DNA of 64,000 nucleotides, taken from NCBI GenBank assembly GCA_018401965.1, contig JAGYJU010000020.1:62001-126000 (forward strand), written 5' to 3'. The position numbers and the translations under genes were made by a program. Every line of letters begins with the position of its first letter. Position 1 is the first letter of the stretch. Shown piece after piece: positions 54,118 to 63,147 of this stretch. The notes under the pieces were generated by a model, which was not told where the DNA came from, did no database searches, and saw nothing but the letters and a program-made list of their open reading frames with translations. This DNA comes from Roseicyclus sp. (lineage in GTDB: Bacteria; Pseudomonadota; Alphaproteobacteria; Rhodobacterales; Rhodobacteraceae).

Positions 54118-54839
54118 TGCAATGGGCCCGTTCGCTTGCCTTCATCGGCCAGATGTACCTGGCCATGCCGGTCATTTCGCTGGCCTATTTCCCATGGGCC
54201 CTGCTTTCGGCCACGGGGGCGCATGCCGCCTGCCACGCCTATTGCCGCTGGGTGATCTGGACGCTTGGCTGGATGACCGGCCTGCGCTGCGAGGTGCGCG
54301 GCACCCCCCCTGTGGGCGAGGTGATGATCGCCGCCAAGCACCAGAGTTTCCTTGACATCCTGATGATCTACAACGCCGTGCCGCGCGGCAAGTTCATCAT
54401 GAAGCGCGAATTGATGTTCACGCCATTCCTGGGCCAATACGCCCGGCGCATCGGCTGTGTGCCGGTCAACCGCGGCAAGCGGGGCGCCGCGATTGCCCAG
54501 ATGCTGGCGGCGGTGAAAAGCGGTCGGCAACAGGGCGGGCAGCTGATCATCTACCCGCAAGGCACCCGTGTCGCCCCCGGCGTCGCGCGCCCCTACAAGA
54601 TTGGCACGGGTGCGCTCTATGACCAGCTGGCGCAGCCTTGCGTGCCGGTGGCCACCAATGTCGGCGTCTTCTGGCCGCGCCACGGCATCCTGCGCAAACC
54701 GGGTCTGGCGGTGGTGCAATTCCTGCCCGAAATCGCCCCCGGCCTGGCGCGCGACGATTTCATGGCCCGCTTGGAACAGGTGGTCGAAACCGCATCCGAC
54801 GCGCTGATGGCAGAGGCGGGGTTTCATGCGCATCGTTGA
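54114..54839 (+). CDS. plsC: 1-acyl-sn-glycerol-3-phosphate acyltransferase
   Basis: A 241-residue membrane acyltransferase making phosphatidic acid. An N-terminal helix is followed by AAKHQSFLDILM (HX4D motif), FMKR-like KFIMKRELMFTPF, and IIYPQGTRVAPG, where FPEGTR is changed to YPQGTR. The ATG overlaps the ftsX stop, placing phospholipid synthesis in the division operon. Confidence 0.92.
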   Translation: MMQWARSLAFIGQMYLAMPVISLAYFPWALLSATGAHAACHAYCRWVIWTLGWMTGLRCEVRGTPPVGEVMIAAKHQSFLDILMIYNAVPRGKFIMKRELMFTPFLGQYARRIGCVPVNRGKRGAAIAQMLAAVKSGRQQGGQLIIYPQGTRVAPGVARPYKIGTGALYDQLAQPCVPVATNVGVFWPRHGILRKPGLAVVQFLPEIAPGLARDDFMARLEQVVETASDALMAEAGFHAHR

Positions 54840-55425
54840 GGATATCGCGGCGCTGACCGCGCTCTATGACAAGCCCGTTGGCGCATCCCTGGCCAAGGTC
54901 GCCCGGCACCTGACGCCGCTCTATCGCCAATGGATCGACAGGTCGCGGTTTTGCGTGCTCTCCACCGTGGGCGAGGGCGGCACCGATGCCAGCCCGCGCG
55001 GCGATGACGGCCCGGTTGTCCGCATCATCGATGACCAGACCCTGTGGATGCCCGATTGGCGCGGCAACAACCGGCTCGATTGCCTGCGCAACATCGTGAC
55101 AGACGGGCGCGTGTCGCTGATGTTCATGGTGCCCGGCGCGCTGAACGTGGTGCGCGTGAACGGCCACGCCCTGCTCAGCGATGATCCCGCCCTGACCGAA
55201 AGCTTCAGCCAACAGGGAAAACACCCGCGCAGCGTGATCGTCATCACCGTGGCCGAGGTGTATTTCCAATGCGCCAAGTCGCTGATGCGATCCGGGCTCT
55301 GGTCGCGCGACGATCACGCGGGCCTGCCCACGGCGGGCGATTTCCTCAGGGAACAAGACGCCGGGTTCGATGCCGAAACCTATGATCTGACCTATCCCAC
55401 CGAAGCCCCGAAACGGATGTGGTAA
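54826..55425 (+). CDS. Pyridoxamine 5'-phosphate oxidase-fold FMN-binding protein
   Basis: A 199-residue split-barrel flavoprotein. RFCVLSTVGEGGTDASPRGD is the start of the barrel, then TLWMPDWRGNNRLDCLRNIV and VVRVNGHALLSDDP. C-terminal KSLMRSGLW is typical of the MSMEG_1061/DUF1794-like PNPOx group. The substrate is unknown. It overlaps plsC by 14 bases. Confidence 0.88.
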   Translation: MRIVEDIAALTALYDKPVGASLAKVARHLTPLYRQWIDRSRFCVLSTVGEGGTDASPRGDDGPVVRIIDDQTLWMPDWRGNNRLDCLRNIVTDGRVSLMFMVPGALNVVRVNGHALLSDDPALTESFSQQGKHPRSVIVITVAEVYFQCAKSLMRSGLWSRDDHAGLPTAGDFLREQDAGFDAETYDLTYPTEAPKRMW

Positions 55426-55428
55426 GGC

Positions 55429-56205
55429 ATGCTGTCCTATCAACATGCCTATCACGCCGGGAACCTCGCGGATGTCCACAAGCACGCGATCCTTGCCACG
55501 GCACTTGATTACCTGGCCCGCAAGGACAAACCGCTGTCCTATCTCGAAACCCACGCGGGGCGCGGGCTCTATCACCTGGATGCGCCCGAGGCGGTCAAGA
55601 CCGGTGAAGCCGCCCAAGGCATCGCGCGGGTGGCCGGGTGGTTCGGCACCGATCACCCCTACACCCGCGCCCGCGCCACCGTCACCGCCGAACACGGGGC
55701 CACGGCCTATCCCGGCTCGCCGCTGATTGCGGCGGCCCTGCTGCGGTCCTTCGACACGATGACGCTGGCCGAATTGCACCCCGCCGAAAACGCGGCCCTG
55801 CGCGACACGCTGCCCCGCCACCGCGCACAGGTGGTGCAGGACGACGGCTTTGCCATGGCCCTGTCGCGCACCCCGCCCGACCCAAGGCGCGGCCTGGTGC
55901 TGATCGATCCGAGCTACGAGGTGAAAACCGACTACGACCGCATCCCAGATGTGCTGGCGCAAATCCACCGCAAATGGAACGTGGGCGTTATCATGCTCTG
56001 GTATCCGGTCCTCGCCTCCGGCTTGCAAACCGGCATGGTGCAGGCCCTGCGCGACACCTTTCCCGATGCCCTGCTGCACGAGGTGCGCTTCCCCGCCGCC
56101 CGTCCGGGCCATGGCATGATCGGATCGGGGATGGTCGTGGTGAACCCGCCATGGGACCTCGACAGCGAAACCCGCCGCCTCGGCGATCTTTTCGCAACGC
56201 TCTGA
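55429..56205 (+). CDS. rlmJ: 23S rRNA (adenine(2030)-N6)-methyltransferase RlmJ
   Basis: A 258-residue methyltransferase that modifies A2030 of 23S rRNA. The N-terminus MLSYQHAYHAGNLADVHKHA is diagnostic, YLETHAGRGLYHL is the SAM site, and LVLIDPSYEVKTDYDRIPDV carries the DPxY-type catalytic motif (DPSYE). It follows the FMN protein by 3 bp. Confidence 0.95.
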   Translation: MLSYQHAYHAGNLADVHKHAILATALDYLARKDKPLSYLETHAGRGLYHLDAPEAVKTGEAAQGIARVAGWFGTDHPYTRARATVTAEHGATAYPGSPLIAAALLRSFDTMTLAELHPAENAALRDTLPRHRAQVVQDDGFAMALSRTPPDPRRGLVLIDPSYEVKTDYDRIPDVLAQIHRKWNVGVIMLWYPVLASGLQTGMVQALRDTFPDALLHEVRFPAARPGHGMIGSGMVVVNPPWDLDSETRRLGDLFATL

Positions 56206-56215
56206 CCCGTTCACC

Positions 56216-56290
56216 TTTCTCGAAATACGCCCGGGGTTCGGGGGCAGGCCCCCGAGAGGCGGGGGTCCGGGGGCAGCGCCCCCGGCGGGT
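56216..56290 (-). repeat. Palindromic GGGGGC repeat, inverted copy
   Basis: On the minus strand it reads GGGGGCGCTGCCCCC, a GGACCCCCG step, GGGGGCCTGCCCCC and then CCGGGCGTATTTCG. It lies between convergent rlmJ and the CIA30 gene. It is related to the elements at 438 and 34124. Confidence 0.5.
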
Positions 56291-56316
56291 CGAAGCCGAA
56301 GGCGGCGAAACCGGCC

Positions 56317-56853
56317 TCAGATCACGCCCAGCGCCGCGAGCCACAGATCGGCCTGGTGATCGCGCCCATAGGCCACCACCCCCACCGACCGGATATCGCC
56401 GGGCTGCAGCGTGCCGGCCATCATCCGCCCCGACGCGGCAAAGCCCGCCCAGGGCAAGTCCACCTCGGCCCACTCCGCCCCGGTCTCGAACCCCTGCTGG
56501 TAATACTGCCAGGGCAAAACCGTGCGGCGGGTGCGCAGATGCACGAAATACCGCTCGCCATTGCCGCGCACCCGCAGGCGCAGGCCGGTCGCCTCCTCGG
56601 CAAAGCCCGTGGGAACATCGCTGCGCGCCTGGATGAAGCCACCCCGGTTGGCGGTCGACACGCGGCCCGACAGGTGCAGCACGCCCTCCTCGATCCGCGC
56701 GCTGCCCTGCGACACGCCCCCCATCACCGTGTCGGCCAGGTAGGTCCAATCCAGATCGCGTGCCGGTGTCATCAAGGGCCCCTCCGCTTGCGCCAGGGCC
56801 GGGCGGGCAAACAGCGCCGCAGCCCCGATCAGGGCCGCGCGACGGCTGATCAC
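56317..56853 (-). CDS. CIA30-family protein
   Basis: A 178-residue exported protein. The GTG at 56853 overlaps the accA stop. Residues 1-22 form a signal peptide ([20 protein letters not shown], then QAEG). The domain starts [13 protein letters not shown], the conserved CIA30 (complex I intermediate-associated) signature, and has [18 protein letters not shown] and [19 protein letters not shown]. In bacteria CIA30 domains bind unknown sugars or lipids; a complex I role is not established. Confidence 0.85.
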   Translation of the reverse strand: MISRRAALIGAAALFARPALAQAEGPLMTPARDLDWTYLADTVMGGVSQGSARIEEGVLHLSGRVSTANRGGFIQARSDVPTGFAEEATGLRLRVRGNGERYFVHLRTRRTVLPWQYYQQGFETGAEWAEVDLPWAGFAASGRMMAGTLQPGDIRSVGVVAYGRDHQADLWLAALGVI

Positions 56854-57812
56854 GCGGCCAGGCCCTTGGCGCCGATATCCAGGTATTTGCGCCGCCGCCC
56901 CTTGATCAGCGCGGCGCGTTCCTTGCCGGCCAACTCGCCCAGCATGGCGGCAATGGCCCCGCCGACCGCGGCGATGCTGGCGGCGCGGTCGCGCTGTGCG
57001 CCGCCCATGGGTTCGGGAACGATCCGGTCGCAGACACCCAGCTTGTGCAGATCCTGCGCGGTCAGGCGCAAGGCCTCGGCCGCTTCGCGCATCTTGTCGC
57101 TGTCTTTCCACAGGATCGAGGCGCAGCCTTCGGGCGAGATCACCGAATAGACCGAATGTTCCAGCATCGCCAAGCGGTCGGCGGTGGCAAAGGCCACCGC
57201 GCCGCCCGATCCGCCTTCGCCGATGATCACCGACACCAACGGCACGCCGATGGTCAGGCATTTCTCGGTCGATCGCGCGATCGCCTCGGATTGGCCGCGT
57301 TCCTCGGCACCCTTGCCGGGATAGGCGCCGGGCGTGTCCACAAGGCTGACCACCGGCAGGCCGAACCGGTCGGCCATGTCCATCAGGCGCACGGCCTTGC
57401 GATAGCCCTCGGGCCGGGCCATGCCGAAATTCCGTTCGATCCGGGTCTTGGTGTCATGGCCCTTTTCATGGCCGATCACCATCACCGGCATATCGTTGAA
57501 CCGCGCAAGCCCGCCCATCACCGCATGGTCATCGGCGAAATTCCGGTCCCCCGCCAGGGGCGTGTATTCGGTGAACAGCGCCGCGATATAGTCGCGGCAA
57601 TGCGGCCGGTCGGGGTGGCGCGCCACCTGGCATTTGCGCCAGGGCGACAGCGATTTGTACAAATCGCGCAGCATGTCGGCGGCTTTCTTGTCCAGCGCCG
57701 CCGCCTCGGCCTCCACGTCCATGCCGTCGCTCTGGCGGGCCAGGGCCCGCAGTTCCTCGGCCTTGCCTTCGATTTCGGCAAGCGGCTTTTCGAAGTCGAG
57801 ATAGGTGGTCAT
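56850..57812 (-). CDS. accA: Acetyl-CoA carboxylase carboxyltransferase alpha subunit
   Basis: A 320-residue subunit that transfers carboxyl from biotin to acetyl-Co[21 protein letters not shown] is the family start; [40 protein letters not shown] and [17 protein letters not shown] are conserved blocks. The CIA30 gene overlaps its stop by 4 bases. Fatty-acid synthesis input. Confidence 0.97.
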   Translation of the reverse strand: MTTYLDFEKPLAEIEGKAEELRALARQSDGMDVEAEAAALDKKAADMLRDLYKSLSPWRKCQVARHPDRPHCRDYIAALFTEYTPLAGDRNFADDHAVMGGLARFNDMPVMVIGHEKGHDTKTRIERNFGMARPEGYRKAVRLMDMADRFGLPVVSLVDTPGAYPGKGAEERGQSEAIARSTEKCLTIGVPLVSVIIGEGGSGGAVAFATADRLAMLEHSVYSVISPEGCASILWKDSDKMREAAEALRLTAQDLHKLGVCDRIVPEPMGGAQRDRAASIAAVGGAIAAMLGELAGKERAALIKGRRRKYLDIGAKGLAA

Positions 57813-57894
57813 GCGCGTTGCACCCCGTCACTGCGATCTTGGCCGTATATGGCGGGGCGCGGGGCCGGATGCAACGCTGCACGCGCAGGGGCGA

Positions 57895-58854
57895 TTACCC
57901 CGCCGCGATCATCTCGGCCTGTTTCACGATCACCTCGGCCTGTTTGATCGAGGCGATATCGACCAGACGCCCCTTGTAGACGGTCGCGCCCTGCCCCTCG
58001 GCCTTGGCCTGTTCCATCGCGGCCAGGATCTCGCGCGCCTCGGCCACGGCGGCACCCGACGGGGTGAACACCTCGTTGGCCAGCGCGATCTGCTTGGGGT
58101 GGATCGCCCATTTGCCCACCATGCCCAGCGTGGCCGACCGCCGCGCCTGCGCGCGGTAGCCTTCATCGTCGGAAAAATCCCCGAACGGGCCATCCACCGG
58201 CAAAACCCCATGCGTGCGGCAGGCCGCGACAATGGCGGTCTGCGCCCAATGCCAGGGGTCGGAATAATGCCGCGTGCCGCCCTCCAGCATGTAATAGTTT
58301 TCCTGCGTGCCGCCGATGCCGGTGGTCTGCATCCCCATGGAGGCCGCGAAATCGGCCGCGCCAAGGCTCATGGCCTGCAAGCGCGGGCTGGCGGCGGCGA
58401 TCTCTTCGACATGGGCGATGCCCGCCGCCGATTCGATGATCACCTCGAAGGCGACGCGTTTGCTGCGCCCCATCGCGGCCTCGATCGCGCTGACCAGCGC
58501 GTCGACGGCATAGACATCGGCGGCGCAGCCCACCTTGGGGATCATGATCTGGTCCAGCCGGTCCGACGCCTGTTCCATCAGATCGACGACATCGCGGTAC
58601 CAATAGGGCGTATCCAGCCCGTTGATGCGCACCGACACCGTCTTGCGGCCCCAATCCACGTCGCGGATCGCCTCGATGATATTGGCGCGCGCCTGGGCCT
58701 TGTCGCTGGGGGCGACGCTGTCTTCCAGATCGAGATTGACCACATCCGCATCCGAGGCCGCCATTTTCGCGAACAGCTTGGTGTTGGACCCCGGCCCGAA
58801 CAGCTGGCAGCGGTTGGGGCGGGCAACGGGCGGCGGTTGCAGGCGAAAGCTCAT
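57895..58854 (-). CDS. mcl1: L-malyl-CoA / beta-methylmalyl-CoA lyase
   Basis: A 319-residue HpcH/HpaI-family lyase, matching Rhodobacter Mcl1 closely by eye. PNRCQLFGPGSNTKLFAKMA, VVNLDLEDSVAPSDKAQARA, FEVIIESAAGIAHVEEIAAA and MGMQTTGIGGTQENYYML are visible. It cleaves beta-methylmalyl-CoA to glyoxylate and propionyl-CoA and condenses acetyl-CoA with glyoxylate. This points to the ethylmalonyl-CoA pathway, although ccr, meaC and ecm are not in the window. Confidence 0.95.
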   Translation of the reverse strand: MSFRLQPPPVARPNRCQLFGPGSNTKLFAKMAASDADVVNLDLEDSVAPSDKAQARANIIEAIRDVDWGRKTVSVRINGLDTPYWYRDVVDLMEQASDRLDQIMIPKVGCAADVYAVDALVSAIEAAMGRSKRVAFEVIIESAAGIAHVEEIAAASPRLQAMSLGAADFAASMGMQTTGIGGTQENYYMLEGGTRHYSDPWHWAQTAIVAACRTHGVLPVDGPFGDFSDDEGYRAQARRSATLGMVGKWAIHPKQIALANEVFTPSGAAVAEAREILAAMEQAKAEGQGATVYKGRLVDIASIKQAEVIVKQAEMIAAG

Positions 58855-58931
58855 GGTCTGATCCCTTGCGCAAGGATGTTTCGTTTAATTCGCGTCACCC
58901 GATAGGATATTACCCAGCCCTGCGCAACCAC

Positions 58932-58955
58932 GTAGGGTGGGCAATCTGCCCACCC
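58932..58955. repeat. Dispersed hairpin repeat, copy 2
   Basis: Identical to the 24-base unit at 46556. Arms are GGGTGGGCA (58935-58943) and TGCCCACCC (58947-58955), loop ATC. It lies just past the patB stop and about 80 bp before mcl1, so it could separate those genes. Confidence 0.8.
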
Positions 58956-58970
58956 ATCCCGCACGTCGGT

Positions 58971-60140
58971 CTATTGCAGATCCCCAAAGGCCGCCTGCAT
59001 GCGCGCCACCGCATCCTCGATCACGGCGCGGGGGGCGGCGATGTTGAAGCGCAGGAAACTGTCGCCCCCCGTGCCAAAGGTCGGCCCGTGGTTGGCCGCG
59101 ATCCGCGCGCCCCGTTCGACCCGCGCGGTGAATTCGTCGCGTGCCATCCCGGTGCCCGAAAAATCGACCCAAGCGAGGTAGGTCGATTGCAACCCCATCG
59201 ACTGCAGCCCCGGAATGGTGTTGATCCCCGCATCGAAAATGCGCGCGTTTTCCGCCAGGTAGGCGCAGAGATCATCGACCCAGGCGGCCCCTTCCGGCGA
59301 ATAGGCCGCCGTGACCATGTGCAGCCCAAAGGAATTGGGCGACATGCCAAGCGCCATCATCCGCGCCCCGAACCGCGCCCGCAAATCGGGGTCTGCGATG
59401 ATCACGTTGCCCACATGCGCGCCCGCGATGTTGAAGGTCTTGGTCGCCGCCGTCATCATCACCAGCCGGTCGGCAATGCCCTCGATCAACGCCATGGGCA
59501 CATGCGCCTGGCCCGGCATCACCAGGTCATGATGGATTTCATCGGACACGATGATCAGGTCATGACGCCGCGCGAAATCGGCCACGCCATCCAGTTCCGC
59601 CCGCGTCCAGACCCGCCCGCCGGGATTGTGCGGCGAACACAGGATCAACAGCTTTTCATGGCCGCGCATCTGCGCATCCCAGGCGTCGAAATCGAGCACA
59701 TACTGGCCATCCACGATGGGCATCTCGCATTGCACCAGGTCGCGGTTCGATGCCCGGATCACCTTGGCAAAGGCGTGATAGACCGGCGTGAACACCACCA
59801 CCCCGTCGCCTTCGCGGGTAAAGGCGTCAAGACACATGGCGGTGCCATTCACCAGACCATGGGTCGAAAAGATCCAGTCCGGGTCAACGCGCCACCCGTG
59901 CCGGTGATCCATCCACCAACAGATCGCGCCCTTGTAGGCGCTGTCATCGCCGAAATAGCCATAGATCCCGTGATCGGCCATCGCCTGCACCGCGCCCTGC
60001 ACGCAGGCAGGGGGACGAAATTCCATGTCCGCCACCCACATCGCCAGACCCTCATCGGCGGAGACGCCATAGAGCGCCTCCATCCCGTCCCATTTCACGC
60101 AATGGGTGCCGCGGCGGTCGATGATTTCGTCAAAGGACAT
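58971..60140 (-). CDS. PatB/MalY-type C-S lyase (aminotransferase class I/II fold)
   Basis: A 389-residue PLP enzyme. MWVADMEFRPPACVQGAV is the MalY/PatB N-terminal block; ILCSPHNPGGRVWTRAELDG and IIVSDEIHHDLVMPGQAHVP hold PLP contacts; TAATKTFNIAGAHVGN contains the Schiff-base lysine. Such enzymes cleave cystathionine or cysteine conjugates to thiols. GGAG before the ATG at 60140 makes it better than an ATG 15 bases upstream. It may act as a maltose-regulator-type moonlighter, less likely. Confidence 0.88.
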   Translation of the reverse strand: MSFDEIIDRRGTHCVKWDGMEALYGVSADEGLAMWVADMEFRPPACVQGAVQAMADHGIYGYFGDDSAYKGAICWWMDHRHGWRVDPDWIFSTHGLVNGTAMCLDAFTREGDGVVVFTPVYHAFAKVIRASNRDLVQCEMPIVDGQYVLDFDAWDAQMRGHEKLLILCSPHNPGGRVWTRAELDGVADFARRHDLIIVSDEIHHDLVMPGQAHVPMALIEGIADRLVMMTAATKTFNIAGAHVGNVIIADPDLRARFGARMMALGMSPNSFGLHMVTAAYSPEGAAWVDDLCAYLAENARIFDAGINTIPGLQSMGLQSTYLAWVDFSGTGMARDEFTARVERGARIAANHGPTFGTGGDSFLRFNIAAPRAVIEDAVARMQAAFGDLQ

Positions 60141-60250
60141 GGCTGTCTCCGTCATGGGTGCATCGGCGGCAGGCTAACCTAGCGGCCGCCAGGCGCAAGC
60201 CTTGGCCACGCTTATTGCGGCGGGGCCGCGCTTGACCTAAATGGACGCCC

Positions 60251-60775
60251 ATGAAACGCCCGATCCTGATCCATCCCGATCCCCGTCTGAAAAAGACCGC
60301 GCCCGCCATCACCGATTTGTCGGATGACCTGCGCGCGCTGGCCGATGACATGCTGGAAACCATGTATGCCGCGCCGGGCATCGGCCTGGCCGCGCCGCAG
60401 GTCGGCGTCGACACGCGGCTGATCGTGATGGATTGCATCAAGGAAGACGGCGCCGCGCCCCGCCCGATGGCGATGTTCAACCCCGAAATCATCGCGCAGT
60501 CGGACGATCTGAACATTTATGACGAGGGCTGTCTGTCGATCCCCGACATCTACGCAGAGGTGGAACGCCCCGCCGAGGTGACCGTGCGCTGGATCGACCC
60601 GACCGGCACGGAACGGCAACAGGATTTCGACGGGCTGTGGGCGACCTGCGTGCAGCATGAAATCGACCACCTGAACGGCATCCTGTTCATCGACTACCTC
60701 AAGCCGCTCAAGCGCCAGCTGATCACCCGCAAGATGGTCAAGCTGAAGAAGGACCGCGCGCGGGAAAAGGCGTGA
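60251..60775 (+). CDS. def: Peptide deformylase
   Basis: A 174-residue Fe2+ enzyme that removes the formyl group from new proteins. All three motifs are intact: GIGLAAPQVG, EGCLSIP and QHEIDHLNG. ARPILIH-like MKRPILIHPDPRLKKTA is the normal start. The paralogue and fmt follow in overlapping order, a formylation/deformylation operon. Confidence 0.97.
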   Translation: MKRPILIHPDPRLKKTAPAITDLSDDLRALADDMLETMYAAPGIGLAAPQVGVDTRLIVMDCIKEDGAAPRPMAMFNPEIIAQSDDLNIYDEGCLSIPDIYAEVERPAEVTVRWIDPTGTERQQDFDGLWATCVQHEIDHLNGILFIDYLKPLKRQLITRKMVKLKKDRAREKA

Positions 60776-61275
60776 CGGGAAGCCGGCGCGCGTTCGTCAT
60801 CTGGCCCGACAAGCGGTTGAGGACGCCGGCGGCGGATGTGGACGCGATCACCGATGACATCCGCGCCATCTGGGACGACATGATCCAAACCATGGACGCC
60901 ATGCCGGGCGTCGGCCTGGCCGCGCCGCAGATCGGCGTGATGCTGCGGCTGGCCGTGGTCGATGCCAGCGATGACCGGGGCCGCGCCATCCGCATGGCCA
61001 ACCCCGAGGTCATCGCGGCCTCGGACGCGACCAACGACCATGAAGAGGCCAGCCCGAACCTGCCCGGTGTCTGGGCCAGGGTCACCCGCCCCGCCACGGT
61101 CACGGTCGGCTTTACCGACCATTTGGGCTTTCGCGTGCGGCAGGAGTTCACCGGGCTTTGGGCCACATCGGTGCAGCACCAGATCGACCACCTGGCGGGA
61201 CGGATGTATTTCGACCGCCTGTCGAAAACCAGGCGCGACATGCTGATCAAGCGCGCCACGAAAGGGGGGCGCTGA
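60772..61275 (+). CDS. Peptide deformylase-like protein lacking catalytic residues
   Basis: A 167-residue paralogue of Def. Motif 1 is kept ([10 protein letters not shown]), but motif 2 is EASPNLPG, without the metal-binding cysteine, and motif 3 is QHQIDHLAG, where the catalytic Glu of HEIDH is Gln. It is therefore unlikely to be an ordinary deformylase. It may have a structural, regulatory or different hydrolytic role. GTG start overlaps the def stop, and its own stop overlaps the fmt ATG. Confidence 0.88.
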   Translation: MTGSRRAFVIWPDKRLRTPAADVDAITDDIRAIWDDMIQTMDAMPGVGLAAPQIGVMLRLAVVDASDDRGRAIRMANPEVIAASDATNDHEEASPNLPGVWARVTRPATVTVGFTDHLGFRVRQEFTGLWATSVQHQIDHLAGRMYFDRLSKTRRDMLIKRATKGGR

Positions 61276-62186
61276 TGCGGATCGTGTTCATGGGAACGCC
61301 GGAATTCTCCGTCACCGTGCTGGAGGCGCTGGTGGCCGCGGGCCATGACATCGCCTGTGTCTATACCCAGCCGCCCCGCCCCGCCGGGCGCGGCAAGAAG
61401 GACCGCCCGACCCCGGTTCACGCCCGCGCCGAGGCGATGGGGCTGATGGTGCGCCACCCCAAGACGCTACGCGACGCGCAGGCCCAGGCCGGTTTCGCGG
61501 CGCTGAAGGCCGATATCGCCGTGGTCGTGGCCTATGGCCTGATCCTGCCGCAAGCGGTGCTGGATGCGCCCGCGCGCGGGTGCCTGAACATCCATGCCAG
61601 CTTGTTGCCGCGCTGGCGCGGCGCCGCGCCGATCCAGCGGGCGATCATGGCAGGTGACGCGGAAACCGGCGTCTGCATCATGCAGATGGAGGCAGGGCTG
61701 GACACCGGACCGGTTCTGATGACCCGAAAGATCGCGATTGGTGGCGACGATACGGCGGGCGATCTGCATGATCGGCTGGCCGATATGGGGGCGCGGGCGA
61801 TCGTCGCGGCGCTGGGGCAATTGGACGATCTGACCGCCATGGCCCAACCCGACAGCGGCGTGACCTATGCCGAGAAGATCGACAAAGCAGAAGCGCGGGT
61901 GGATTGGTCACGCCCCGCCGGGGAAATCGACCGCGTGATCCGTGGCCTGTCGCCTTTTCCCGGCGCCTGGACCATGATCGGCCCTGCGCGGGTCAAGCTG
62001 TTGCGCAGCAAGCTGGCGGATGGCAGCGGCATGCCGGGCACGGTTCTGGACGGGCTCACGGTCGCCTGCGGCAGCGGCGCGGTCGAGATCACCGAGCTGC
62101 AGCCGGAAGGCAAGCCGAGGATGGCGACAGGGGCCTATCTGCGCGGCGCGCGCATCGCGCCGGGAACGGTTTTGGGTGGTGAGTGA
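61275..62186 (+). CDS. fmt: Methionyl-tRNA formyltransferase
   Basis: A 303-residue enzyme that formylates Met-tRNAi. [20 protein letters not shown] starts the Rossmann domain; [20 protein letters not shown] contains the Asn and His of the folate site, with [15 protein letters not shown] following; a C-terminal OB-like domain completes it. The ATG at 61275 overlaps the upstream stop (TGATG). Confidence 0.97.
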   Translation: MRIVFMGTPEFSVTVLEALVAAGHDIACVYTQPPRPAGRGKKDRPTPVHARAEAMGLMVRHPKTLRDAQAQAGFAALKADIAVVVAYGLILPQAVLDAPARGCLNIHASLLPRWRGAAPIQRAIMAGDAETGVCIMQMEAGLDTGPVLMTRKIAIGGDDTAGDLHDRLADMGARAIVAALGQLDDLTAMAQPDSGVTYAEKIDKAEARVDWSRPAGEIDRVIRGLSPFPGAWTMIGPARVKLLRSKLADGSGMPGTVLDGLTVACGSGAVEITELQPEGKPRMATGAYLRGARIAPGTVLGGE

Positions 62187-62197
62187 AAGGGTGGGCG

Positions 62198-62467
62198 ATG
62201 GTCTTGTTCTCGTTTTTTGGGTCCTTGATGATCGCGGGCATCGTTGCGGTCGTGTTCGAGAAATGGGGCTGGACGCATAATGGCATCGTGCCGTCGGTGT
62301 TGATCGCCTTTGGCGCGGTCCTGGCGCTGTTCTTTGCCCGCGCGCTGTTCGGCCTGTCCTTTGGATCGCCGGGGTTGGACGCGATCATCGGATCGGCGGC
62401 GGCGCTGATCCTGATCCCGACCGAATATGCCAACCGGCGCAGGCAGAACCGCAAGACGCGGCGCTGA
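62198..62467 (+). CDS. Small membrane protein, unknown
   Basis: An 89-residue protein with three hydrophobic segments (LFSFFGSLMIAGIVAVVFEK, VLIAFGAVLALFFARALFGL and GLDAIIGSAAALILIPTEYA) and a basic tail (RRRQNRKTRR). AAAGG lies about 8 bases before the ATG at 62198; a GTG at 62183 overlapping the fmt stop is an alternative. No family recognised beyond a possible GlsB/YeaQ-like pattern. Confidence 0.72.
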   Translation: MVLFSFFGSLMIAGIVAVVFEKWGWTHNGIVPSVLIAFGAVLALFFARALFGLSFGSPGLDAIIGSAAALILIPTEYANRRRQNRKTRR

Positions 62468-62524
62468 CCGGGGGCGGTTGGCAGGGGCCTGCAAGCGTAT
62501 TTATGGGAAGATGAAGGCGCGGGG

Positions 62525-63147
62525 TCAGTTTCGCGGCGGGCGGGGTTTGTAGACCGGCATCTGCCAGCCATACATCAGCGAGCCCGCCCGCAGCGTGAAA
62601 CAGGTGGCGATGCAGGCGATCAGCGCGATCGGCTCGGACGGCAGCACCGCGCTCGAGATCACGGCAGCCGCGCCGCCCGCCAATGCGGCGGTGACGTAAA
62701 GCTTGCCGGTGCGGATGAGCAGCGGCACCTCGTTGGCGACGATGTCGCGCAAGAGCCCGCCGAAGCACCCGGTGGTGATGCCCATGATCAGGATGATCGG
62801 CACGCTTTGTCCGGTTTCGGTGGCCGCCCGCACCCCGCCGCGACCGCGATTGGAAGCGCCAGCGCATCAAGCCATGTCAGAACCGTCTGGCGGCTTTCCA
62901 GCAGGTGGGCGGTGAAAAACACCAGCACGGCGGCGGTGCAGGCGATGGCCAGCGGGATGGGATCGGCGATCCAGAACACCGGGTTTCGATCCAGCAGCAG
63001 GTCGCGCACCGTGCCGCCGCCCAAGGCGGTCAGGCTGGCGAGAAAGGCGAACCCGATCAGATCGAGCTGCGCGCGCGAGGCGGCCAGCGCGCCGGTCAGG
63101 GCAAAGACCAGCACGGCGGCATAATCCAGCGCGGTCAGCACGGTCAT
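62525..63147 (-). pseudogene. TRIC/UPF0126 trimeric channel family protein (frameshifted)
   Basis: A 207-residue protein when repaired, with seven helices in two glycine-rich repeats: LTALGGGTVRDLLLDRNPVF and ITTGCFGGLLRDIVANEVPL are the paired GG-x(4)-RD motifs. These are bacterial TRIC-type cation channels. The break is a C4 run at 62833-62836: VAAGCGRPP should be VAAGVRAATETGQSVP with one more G. The ATG overlaps the rnhA stop. Confidence 0.85.

Noticed and set aside
60772..61275. A second active peptide deformylase
   Set aside because: The metal cysteine and catalytic glutamate are both missing, so the activity is not supported.
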